In this document: positions 22,305 through 31,792 of the stretch, piece after piece | Numbering within the stretch: the stretch's first letter is position 1 | Layout: each line of letters starts with the position of its first letter | Assembly (NCBI GenBank): GCA_033064195.1 | Contig: JARBJD010000005.1 | Coordinates: 682,001 to 746,000, forward strand | Direction of reading: 5' to 3' | Origin: Blattamonas nauphoetae | Taxonomy: Eukaryota; Preaxostyla; Oxymonadida | DNA length: 64,000 nt | Position numbers and translations under genes: made by a program | Notes under the pieces: generated by a model | Database searches by the model: none | Told to the model about the DNA's origin: nothing | Seen by the model: only the letters and a program-made list of their open reading frames with translations

Positions 22305-24862
22305 GTGTGCTGTTCAGATTCGTTCGTGCGAATCATCAACACTGGTGGATTTGGGACAGTTGTGGAAATGATTGAAAAATCAACGAAGAAACATTATGCG
22401 GGGAAGATAGTGCAGTGCTTGACGCAGAAACACAAAGACCGCTTCGATCGCGAGGTTGGAAGGCTGAAAACATTCTCGCATCCTCGAATCACGAAACTGA
22501 AGGAATCGGTGACGATGGAGAGCGATCGAGTGATGGTGATGGAACTGGGAGGAAAGTCCCTTGCGGATGTTGTTCGGGACTACTCGGAAAGGAACATTCT
22601 GATGCCTCGTGGAGTGTGTTCGCCAATCGCCTTTTCTTCATGTTCTTTTTCATTACTTTGATTATTTCTCTCATTTTTGTCTTTCTCTTATTTTTGGGTT
22701 GATTATTTCAGGAAGTATATCGAGTGATGGATGATATTGCGTCCGCACTGGAAATGATGCACAATCACAAAAGCGGAAGGACGGCGCATGGCGATATCAA
22801 AATGGCGAATATTTGAATTGGCAGGGATGGCCATGCGAAGCTCTGTGTGCCTCTTCTTTCACTCTCTCATCCTTCCTCTCTCTCCTGTATCTCTATTCTC
22901 CTTTTCTCCTCTCGCTTCGTGGCAGGTGATTTCGGGGCAGCGGAATTGGAAGATGATAGCAGTAGTCAATCAGTGATGTCGCAACTGTACGTGTCGCCGG
23001 AGCGGATGGAATCAGAAACGGGAAAGGCGACATGCAAGGCGGATGTGTGGTCGTTGGGAGTTGTGCTGTATTGGCTGCTGTTTGGAGAGCCACCATTTAA
23101 GGCAAAGAATCCAGTCCAATTGATCCGAGCGATTTCGTCGTTCAAAGCGACATCGATCAAGAACACGTGCGGAGATGAAGAGCGAGCACTGTTGATGCGA
23201 ATGATGGATCCTGTCTGCCTCCTTCCTGCTATTGATCATCCATCGTTGTCTTTCTTTCTCTTCTCTTTTGATCAGTGTGCGGAATCTCGAGTGACCAGTC
23301 GTCAACTGTATCGTGGAAAAGCATTCAGATGCATTGTGAACACAATTGAAGGCGTGTGGAAACTGAATGATGAAGAACGGACAAAACGAGAGAAGGAAGT
23401 GGAAGGGAAACAGAAAGCAGAAAGAGAAAGAAGGAAGATGGAAGAAGAGAAGAAGAAAGCAGAATCAGAAAGAGCGAGGATGGAAGAAGAGAAGAAGAAA
23501 GCAGAATCAGAAAGAGCGAGGATGGAAGAAGAGAAGAAGAAAGCAGAAACAGAAAGATTGTCAGCTGAGGAGAAAGTGAGGAGACTGGAAACTAAGTTGA
23601 AGACGATAACATCTGAGAAAGCGACAGTCGAGAAGAACCTTACAGAACGGACGCAGACTCTCCTCCGTCTGAAGGAACAGCAAACAATTCGCCTCAATCC
23701 GGATTCTCTCCAAAATTGGATGAAAAGTCACTCAACACCGTTGACTTCGAGACAGAAGGAGTTCGTCAAGGCACTTCATTCAATCCAACCATTTGTGCAA
23801 AATGTGAATAGGAGAATCACTGTTCCTCATGACGTCTCGATCGAGGGAACAATGGAGGCCTTCTCCGCTCTGACAGTTGATCAACTTCGGGAGTCTTTCT
23901 ACGTCATGATCGAAGGAACAAGCGCGATTGATCTGAATGGAGTAAAGAGATGGTGCTTCACGAATCTGGTGGAACGTCTGATGGATCCCGACGACCAGCA
24001 TCTGTTTGTTGTGGATGGACACAGCGATGGAAGGATGATGATTGCGAACGACAGTCAGACGCGATCGCCCGAGTTCTTGGAGAAGTATCGGTTTGTTGGA
24101 GTTGTGTTGGGAAAGATGCTGCTGGAAGGGATTCCTGTTCCGTTTCGCTTCAACGAGTTCATCTGGAAGCAACTCCAAGGCTATCCGACTGTTTCTTTAG
24201 ATCTTTCTTTTGTGAACCCCAATCTGGCTTCTGGTCTGTCTGAACTCCTCTCCTTCTCCGACGACGAACTGACCGAGTTGGAGCTTCACTGGACGACCAC
24301 TCTTCCCGACGGAACAAGCACCGAGCTGATCCCCGAAGGAGAAACGAAAATCCTCTGTCATTCCGACTTGGCTCTGTTTCATGAATTGGCGGCTGGTGCT
24401 GTGCTCCAATGGTATTCGCCGCAGTTGATGGCGATGCGAGCTGGACTGACATCACTTGTTCCTCAAGACGTGCTTCGGATGCTCTCTCCAACTGAATTGG
24501 AAATCACTGTCTGCGGGGAAGATACGATCGATGTTGAAAAATGGAAACAGGCCACGAAAAACTCCGATCCGCTCAGGACTCAGCATCCCGTTACGAATGC
24601 CTTCTGGCAAGTTATGGAGACATCGACCGATGATGTTCGGAAAGCAATCCTTCGTTTACAATGTGGAAGGACTTCACTTTCCATTCTTCAACAGAATGGG
24701 AAACCAACCTTCACTCTAAATCTTCTTCATTCGAAGGGACCTTTCATGCCCATCGGAAACATGTGCATCCAAAGACTCGACCTTCCGGATGTGTCAGATG
24801 TTGATGTGATGCGAACATTGATCTTGCTGGCCATCAAGAAAAGGGCTCTGCCGAATGATTAA
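22305..24862 (+). CDS. Protein kinase-coiled coil-HECT fusion, one in-frame TGA
   Basis: Four exons: 22305-22613, 22712-22844, 22926-23212 and 23276-24862. The introns are 98, 81 and 63 nt, phases 0, 1 and 0, and the coding total is 772 codons. Kinase, residues about 8-263: Gly loop INTGGFGTVV, Lys in HYAGKIV, alpha-C Glu in DREVGRLKTFSHP, HGDIKMAN catalytic loop (HGD instead of HRD), DFGAAE, YVSPERM, ADVWSLGVVLYWLLFG. The coiled coil has three 14-residue repeats. HECT, about 448-765: YRFVGVVLGKMLLEGIPVPF, LVPQDVLRMLSPTELE, VCGEDTIDVEKWKQAT, and NMCIQRLDLPD, where Cys about 740 (24764-24766) aligns with the thioester Cys. HECT enzymes transfer ubiquitin to substrates. An in-frame TGA at 22814-22816 sits in NI-stop-IGRDGHAKLC. 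The start is uncertain: 22305 is only the first ATG, and an upstream exon ending at an acceptor at 22317 is possible. Confidence 0.8.
23438..23560 (+). repeat. 42-bp coding repeat, three copies
   Basis: The unit encodes MEEEKKKAESERAR. It starts at 23438, 23480 and 23522; the third copy diverges after KKKAETER. It forms the start of the coiled coil between the kinase and HECT domains. Confidence 0.85.
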
Positions 24863-25784
24863 TCGAGTTGATCAACAACCTGATGGCTCTCACCGTTCTT
24901 CCTTTTCTCTCTTCTCACACTCTTTGGTTTCACTTCTCAGATTGCTTTGTCTCATCTCACCACCTCCCATCAACAATAATAACTAAATCTTGGTGATCAC
25001 AATTGTATCCTTTTCCATGTTCATCTCTTTTATTCAGTCATTCCGGCTTCCGGTATTTGGGTCTTGAATAAATTAAGAAAGGGGTGATCAACGAGAACGA
25101 GCTTTCAATTCCATTTCGATTTATCATTCTTCAATGAAACAGCCGGAAAGACCAGTTATTATTGAACAAGTGATGCTAAAATGACAATAAAGCATTCGTT
25201 TATGAGTTCAGATTGAGATCAATCCATAATTTCAACTTGAGTCCAGTTGAACAGACTCCACACCGTCTTCAGCAGGAAGACATTGAAATTGAGGAACAAA
25301 CCACCATCTCGTGTGATCGTATCAATGTCACTCACTGCTCTATTTTTTTATTTTTCTTCAATTCGCGGATAAGTTGAGATCAACCCTTTCCTTGAAAAAA
25401 ATGAGAACCAAATACCGGAAGCCGGAATGACTGTTGAATTGTGGACATTGTTGACTCTCCAACTCTTTCTAATCCTCCAATACTGCTTCTTATCTGGATG
25501 TGAATGATTTGATGGGAGATTATTATGTATATTTCAAAGTTTCAAGCAGATTATCGTGAAAAGAACTTCAATGACACGATCCAACCCAAAGGTTGTTGAG
25601 ACACCTGTCCATTCGTGATCACGGGTCTGAACAGCCATGGATTCCAATATTTCTTCGAACGAACACGGTTTGAATCCAATAATCGAACTTATATCCCCTG
25701 ACCACCCTTTAAAAGATGACAGAGAGACCGAGCAAACAGTGTATTTTATCTGTCCTGAATGAACCTTAACTCATTCAGACTCTC
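24863..25784. other. Intergenic region holding a short TIR element
   Basis: AT-rich spacer between two plus-strand genes. Apart from the element at 25036-25433 no coding or RNA signal was recognised. Confidence 0.5.
25036..25433. mobile_element. 398-bp non-autonomous TIR element (MITE-like)
   Basis: The ends are a perfect inverted repeat of 26 bp, beginning CAGTCATTCCGGCTTCCGG. Flanking bases are TT on both sides, compatible with a 2-bp target duplication. There is no transposase frame. The subterminal motif GGGGTGATCA and the internal GAGATCAATCCATA also occur in the 404-bp element at 55120-55523, so the two are probably related although their outermost TIR bases differ. Confidence 0.8.
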
Positions 25785-28103
25785 GTGAAACTTCTCGTAG
25801 ACATTTCCTGCGATGATCCAACAGCCTTGACAATGACAACTCTGGACGTTCTCTCCGTCGTAGCTTCTGGTTTGGTCGATTGTTTCAATCAGCTCGATGT
25901 CATTGTTTGTGTTCATCTCAGAAACCGACTGGGGTCTGAATGTCGTGTTGAAACATGCTCCAATTCACAGTATTGAACAATTGTGCAAAAAGATGCCGCT
26001 CTCGAATTGTCCAGTCTGTTCCTCTTTTCGAGATCGTTCTTCAGCTCTCTCTCCCAAAACTGCTGCTGCTGATTGGTGTGGTTTTATTGTGCTTGTTCAT
26101 TCTGTTCTGAAATGTGTTTGTGTTGTGCAGGGATGTCGTCAGAAGACGAGAACGTTCGCATCTGTGAATCGTCGATCCCATCCTCCCTCCTCGTGCGATT
26201 CGTCCCGAACCGAAACGAGCATGTCCGAACAGCAGTCTGTCATTTCCTCTCTTTCTTCTCCCAGATCGGGAAGTGCCTTCTGCTGATGACATCCACGCCT
26301 CGCTCCTCTTCCGCCTTCCTCTCTCGCCACGAAGCCTCATTCCGCGCGACGCTGGAAGAGATTGAGGACAGCGGCCTGTCGCAGCTCTTCTTGGAGAGTC
26401 TGGCAGCGATCATGTTCTCTCCTAACACCACCGTCATCGCACTCGTCTGCCAGTCACTCGACAGACACGCCCGCCGACGAGTAATCGCAGCTTCATTTTT
26501 GGCTCGCCACACACTCCTCTTCACCCTCGCTGGACCGCCTGAGAATCCCATCATGTTCACCGAACGGCTCATCGAGACTCTCTCCGACCATCTCTCCCGT
26601 CTCCACTCACTCCTCGCTGATTCAACGACACAACCCAACATGCTTGTCGAAGAGTCAACATTCGAACATATCTGCAGGCTGACTGACTTTGTGGTGTGTG
26701 GTCGCAGTTTGCTTGGTCACGAGTCACATCACGAACATCGAACTGAATCTGGAATCACTCAGACGATGGTATCGATCTTCAAAGTATGTCTGAACTTGAT
26801 CAAATCTTCAACCATTCCAACACACACATCATCGCCACTCGAAGAGTCCCATACGATGAGACCCCACGATGTCTGGGTTCTCGTCACCAGCCGAATCTCA
26901 TTCTTTGACAGTCTCCATCTTCCCGATGCTGCCTTCGCTGGGCTGTTCGTGTCAGCCGTCGACATCGGCCTTCACGCAATGAAGGATCTCGTCAGCTCAT
27001 CAACACCGCTGAGCGACGCCACAGTGACGGCACTCCGTCACATTTTGGAGATCGTGTCGAGTGGATTGGGAAGTCTCTTCCGTCGTCTTGACAAGTCCGC
27101 CACACACTTCCAACAGGTCTGTCTTGTTTCTCTCTCATTCTCGTCGAAGGTCTTGATCCTACAGAAAATCATCCCTCTCGTCAAAGCAGCCATCCCAACA
27201 TGTCTTGAGCTCCATTCACACGTTGCCAACACCCCGGCCAACCAACAGGAAGGATTGAATGCAACAATCAACTCAGCGCTGACAATGTCGTGGAAGATCA
27301 TCACACGCTCACTCGACACGTCGATGTATGTTCTCCATCCAGCTGTCGAGTCAGCATTTTCGAATGGATCAGACATGTTCTCGCTGATTGAGCGCACCAG
27401 TCAACAACTCAACATGAATCTGCTGATGTCACTCCTCAGCCTCACAAACGAACGCCTCTCGTCTCTCCGCACTGTTTCCATCTTTCTGAAGGAGACCATG
27501 ATCGAGCGAGTGCTCACGCGTGTTCAGCCGACAACAGTCCCACTCGCTGATCGAACGTTCCACAATCACATCGTTTCCCTCATTTCGGACATGACGAGTG
27601 ACACTGTTCCATTTTCCTGGAGATCAGAGGCGCGTCCATCTGAGCCACTTCTGCATTTCAATCGGGTTGTGGTTCCAGCAAAGCGATACTTGATGTTCGT
27701 GTCGCAACGAGACGAGTACGTTAATGACCCTTCCGATGCCTTCGTAAGGCAGCTGAATCAGATTCTCAAATACATCATTCTGCTGGAGAAGGAACTTTAC
27801 TACAAAGGGATGATTGTGGAGACAGGAAGGGAAGAGTGGGAAGTTGGGTGGTTGGTGGAGATGACAAACAAGGAGGGTTTGGGAGAGAGGTTGCATTCGA
27901 TGGAAGAAGATGAGGAGATGAGAATGTACGGGAAGAAGCGATGGAAGAAGAGGGCAGAGAGACTCCGACAAGCAGGACTTGACGATGCACTCGAAGCCCG
28001 GTTGACGCCACATGAGACGTACTACTTTCTTCTGAGATTGAACAGTGCGAGTGGAATGAATCATGTGAATCTGGCTTTTCAGAGATATCACTATTTGTTT
28101 TAA
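25785..28103 (+). CDS. Large helical-repeat (ARM/HEAT-like) protein, lineage family
   Basis: The main exon runs from about 26131, just after TGTTGTGCAG, to the TAA at 28103. Its first residues are GMSSEDENVRICESS, and it encodes about 655 residues. These are mostly amphipathic helices with L and S rich turns, ending in a charged helical tail (AVVPAKRYLMF-like; GKKRWKKRAERLRQAGLDDA). An upstream exon is likely at about 25777-25930 (LVKLLVDISCDDPTALTM; LSVVASGLVDCFNQLD). It has similar composition and would be separated by a spliced T-rich stretch. I could not fix the start codon or the first splice sites; the frame before 26131 has no convincing ATG. No catalytic motif is visible. The style resembles the genes at 6244 and 34122. 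Probably a protein-protein interaction scaffold; function unknown. Confidence 0.65.
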
Positions 28104-28510
28104 GAGAAATGAATCGTCAACATCGAATCTCACGTCACGAATGGTCATCATTAACACTTTATGAGCCTGTTTGTCAGATAATCGTGATGAAGAGAAAGGT
28201 GGAGGTGAGACAACTCCTCTTGACTTCGCCTCAGCGTGTCTCTCGTTGGAGCACGGGACTGTTCGTTTCTTGTGTTTCGGATTCTCTCTCGTCATGACCT
28301 CTTCTCTGTTGGTGTGAAATTGAGGTGAACAGATGAATCGATGCAGTTTAGCAAAACAGACGCTTAATGGTGGATAAGTGAGATCCAAAATCAAAAAGAT
28401 GTCTGATCCTCCAACCAGATTATTTGGATGAGCTTGTCACAGTGGAGCATGACGAAGAGAAAAGAACAGTGAAGAGACGTCGTTGAAGGACGAAGAAGGG
28501 TGCACTGTCT
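28104..28510. other. Convergent intergenic spacer
   Basis: About 400 bp between the stops of a plus-strand and a minus-strand gene. Nothing beyond short random frames. Confidence 0.4.
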
Positions 28511-31500
28511 TCATTCGAAGAAGGCTCCGTGTGGACGATAGATCTCCCGTCGTCCTTGATGTCTCTGGGCATCTCGTGTTGGCATGTGAGGACATTCATT
28601 TTGCTGACGATGAACCTCGACGACATATCCAGGGTTGTCCTGATCAACTGGTTCGGGATAGGCAGATTGTGGCTCGGGAAAGATTTTCAGGACAATGATT
28701 CTGCACTTGCAGCAGTTTGTGCAGCACCTCACATCATTCGGAGCACAGCACACTGTCACCGACTTCGCATTTCCACTCCCAGATGAGCGAGAACAGGATG
28801 GTCTGTGACAGGAAGGGCGAGAATATGAAGGTCTGTGACACGAAGGGCGAGAACACGAAGGTCTGTGACAGGAAGGGCGAGAACAGGAAGGTCTGTGACA
28901 GGAAGGGCGAGAGCAGGGACAATGCCCTGTCAGTCCGCAGTAGACGAGTCCCACAACAAGACCAATCAGACCCAGCGACGACACGACGATGACTGCAACC
29001 AGCCAGGCCCACGACACACTCAGCGCAGGAGTCTTGAAAGGAGAGACCGAAATATCGATCGACTGCTGATCGGGCGAGACTGCAGCTGACACGGCGTATG
29101 TTCGATCAGGACGGAGACAATCGTCCTCCTCTTCACTGAGCGGAATGGACAGGCTGTCGAGGGCAGTTGGTGAGACAGAAGAGAAAGTGAACGTCCATCT
29201 GTGCGGTGGGCGTTGGTCGTCGACGGTGGAAAAGGTGACAGCGTACGAAGGAGAGTAAAGATGCTCGCCAAACAGCTGAACACTCACACACCCATTCTGG
29301 TCAGTTGTGGAGATCGACGAGAGGACAGCACGTGGCATCGGAACTGTGAACGACAGAGCGTGGGGTGATGCCAACACTGTGCCGTTTGTCACAATCTCCC
29401 CGATTGTGTATGTCTTCCCAAAATGGAAAGTGTGGTTGTGCGATGAATTTGTGCTCAGTGTCATTCTCAGACTTTGTGCTGTTCTGTATGCGTTTAAGTT
29501 TCCGTTGGAATCGAAGAAGTGCAGTCCAAGTGACGAGAAGTGCGGCAGATTCGTCCCGAACAGTTCGATCACACAATCCATGTTGTCAGTCAGCGTGGCC
29601 TCGACTGAGAAGATGCTCGGTGTGAAATCCCAACCCACAAGTCCCACGCTCCTCACCCGAAAGGACACATACGAAGGGAGGAACGATGAGGAGCCTGTCG
29701 CAACCTCGACTTCGCCTGTCGTGTTTGCGGTTGAGGACTGGCCAAAGCGAACGTGGACGAGGCGAGCAACATTCGCTCCGTCCAGCAGCACACTCATCGA
29801 CCCCAAAAGCGCATCGTTGGCTGTGATCTTCATCTTCATCGCATTCTCCGTGGACGAGATGCGCACCTGTCTGATTGCTGTTTTCCGACTCACTTGCGGA
29901 ACCCAACTCGACGACGAATTTCCCTTCTTTTCGCAATACACGTTTGGCGCGCCAGACGTCGAGTCACAGAACTCGAAGTTCGACGGCCCGGTCCTCCTGT
30001 CCATCGTCGAATCGTACGACACGTCCTTCGCCTCTGAATACGACAGCCCACTCGAACACTCCCTGAATGCACAGTGCGACACTCGCAGATCGTTCGTGTC
30101 TGCCATTCTGAGCGCGCCTCCGAAGAACCCACACGAGCACTTCCGAAAGAGAGTGTTGGCGAGTGTCAGGTGCACGAAGCCAGTGTAAACCGCACCACAA
30201 CAGCCACCTGCGAAGCTGTTCTCGAACACACAGTCGGAGATTGTGGTATGGCAGACAGAATCAGTGTAGGCGAGCACACTTCCTCCACTCGACCGTTGGA
30301 AGGGGAAAGTGGTGGCACAGTGGGTGAAGACCGACTGCGAGAGAGTGAAGGGCGGGTTGGCGGCAGAGTTGGAATAATACGCAACTGCCCCTCCGTCGTT
30401 GTCGCGGGCGGTTGAGGTGCAGTTGTGGAAGGCGCAGAGTGTGACGTTGAGCGATGATTTGACGACGCGGAACAGAATCGCGGAGCCTCCCTCGTTTTTG
30501 TAACCCTGCACTGTCATGTCGCAGAACGTGCAGCGCGTGAAGTGTCCTGTGGTGTCGGCCTGGGCACTGAATCGGTCGCCTTGGGTGAACGCCTTGCCTG
30601 TTTGGTTCAGAATGGTATTTCTTGATCGAACACAACTAGAGAATGACGAGTTGAGGCAGTGACAATCACCGCACAAGGCAAGGTCCATCATTGCGGTTCC
30701 ATGTTGATGGTTTGTGCAGTGCGAGACGCTGCAGCCAATCAGTTCTTGGCGATTCGCACATCGGCCAGCCATCTCGTCTGACGGATTCCCTGGGCTGCTC
30801 ATATTCACCAAATCACTCGAAATCAGCAGTATGTCAAACATGCAGGATGAAGAGCGAGTGGATCTGGTGTCCAAGTTGGGTGAGAACTCGAATGAGAACA
30901 GCGGTCCAGTTCCCAACACCAGCGATTTTTCCCGCAGCATAAGTGATGTTCCACGAACAGAGAGAGCAGAATAATCACACAATTTTGATCCAATGGCCAG
31001 TTCAACAAATGGATGAAGAATTGACGTCGACGAGATGTGAGAACAGCGTGAGAGACCAATCCATGATCCTTCACCTGTCCTGTCTCCACAAACAATAATT
31101 GGTGAACAGTCCGCATTCGAAACAATCGTGCTCTCCGAAATCTCCAATTCAGACGAAGACAGAGAACAGATCGATGATTTCATTTCTGACGAGTCCAGTG
31201 TCCACCATTCCAAACACAATGAGCTGTTCACCAAATCTAGTATCCATGCGAATCCTCCATTTTCTGATGATTCTGGGTCTTTTAGAGGGCTCTTCCCATG
31301 ATTGGAACAATCTTGTTTCGGTGTTAATCTCATCGTTGAATTGGTTCCAACAAACCAACATGATGTTGATGTGATGCTCACATTGTTCCCAATGAAGTGT
31401 CCGCTTGGGAATATCAATGCATCCATTGTCGTTTGTTTGATGTTTTTGTTTCCTTCTTTTTCCTTTTCCAGAAATGTCCTCAGATCGTGAATTTCTGGCG

Positions 31501-31570
31501 ATAGTTCAACAAATGGCCTCGCGAAGAGAGGAAAAAGACACAAGACTATCAGTGAAAATGGATTGTTCAT
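28511..31570 (-). CDS. Beta-helix surface protein with TM helix and Cys-rich tail
   Basis: I chose the ATG at 31570 because it opens directly into a signal peptide (MNNPFSLIVLCLFPLFARPF), giving about 1,019 aa. The ectodomain has Pmp-like features: FENSFAGGCCGAVY, FRKCSCGFFGGALRM, HNCTSTARDNDGGAVAYY and many Cys and Asn residues. This is followed by a beta-sandwich-like stretch, probably two Ig-like repeats (residues about 620-880; both contain a VxLFG(T/E) strand). A transmembrane helix (WLVAVIVVSSLGLIGLVVGL) precedes a cytoplasmic tail with a CSRPSCHRPS repeat and further cysteines (VCCAPNDVRCCTNCCKC). Unlike the two giant genes, it has no kinase-like tail. Probably a surface protein; partner unknown. 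Confidence 0.82.
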   Translation of the reverse strand: MNNPFSLIVLCLFPLFARPFVELSPEIHDLRTFLEKEKEGNKNIKQTTMDALIFPSGHFIGNNVSITSTSCWFVGTNSTMRLTPKQDCSNHGKSPLKDPESSENGGFAWILDLVNSSLCLEWWTLDSSEMKSSICSLSSSELEISESTIVSNADCSPIIVCGDRTGEGSWIGLSRCSHISSTSILHPFVELAIGSKLCDYSALSVRGTSLMLREKSLVLGTGPLFSFEFSPNLDTRSTRSSSCMFDILLISSDLVNMSSPGNPSDEMAGRCANRQELIGCSVSHCTNHQHGTAMMDLALCGDCHCLNSSFSSCVRSRNTILNQTGKAFTQGDRFSAQADTTGHFTRCTFCDMTVQGYKNEGGSAILFRVVKSSLNVTLCAFHNCTSTARDNDGGAVAYYSNSAANPPFTLSQSVFTHCATTFPFQRSSGGSVLAYTDSVCHTTISDCVFENSFAGGCCGAVYTGFVHLTLANTLFRKCSCGFFGGALRMADTNDLRVSHCAFRECSSGLSYSEAKDVSYDSTMDRRTGPSNFEFCDSTSGAPNVYCEKKGNSSSSWVPQVSRKTAIRQVRISSTENAMKMKITANDALLGSMSVLLDGANVARLVHVRFGQSSTANTTGEVEVATGSSSFLPSYVSFRVRSVGLVGWDFTPSIFSVEATLTDNMDCVIELFGTNLPHFSSLGLHFFDSNGNLNAYRTAQSLRMTLSTNSSHNHTFHFGKTYTIGEIVTNGTVLASPHALSFTVPMPRAVLSSISTTDQNGCVSVQLFGEHLYSPSYAVTFSTVDDQRPPHRWTFTFSSVSPTALDSLSIPLSEEEDDCLRPDRTYAVSAAVSPDQQSIDISVSPFKTPALSVSWAWLVAVIVVSSLGLIGLVVGLVYCGLTGHCPCSRPSCHRPSCSRPSCHRPSCSRPSCHRPSYSRPSCHRPSCSRSSGSGNAKSVTVCCAPNDVRCCTNCCKCRIIVLKIFPEPQSAYPEPVDQDNPGYVVEVHRQQNECPHMPTRDAQRHQGRREIYRPHGAFFE
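28797..28925 (-). repeat. 30-bp coding repeat in the cytoplasmic tail
   Basis: About four copies of a 30-bp unit encode ten residues, CSRPSCHRPS with minor variants (one YSRPS). On the plus strand each unit contains GGTCTGTGACAGGAAGGGCG or a one-base variant. Confidence 0.9.
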
Positions 31571-31792
31571 ATCCAGACACAATAGAAAGATCTGATGGTT
31601 TGATCATCATCATCATTCCACTCTTCTCTGTTCCAAGTTTCGAATCAGGTTTTCTCACTGAAATCGTTCACATTGACGTTCAGAGGATCTCTGAATGAGA
31701 CATTCGTTTCTGATAATCTCTGGGAAGGTGTGGCTGAATCGAACAGGACGGAAGTGAAACAAATGAAAGGAAAACTCAAATCCGGCGGATTT

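Noticed and set aside
28529-30415. Several plus-strand frames up to 293 codons over the 28511-31570 gene
   Set aside because: They are shadows of the minus-strand surface-protein gene, which alone has a signal peptide, TM helix and repeat motifs.
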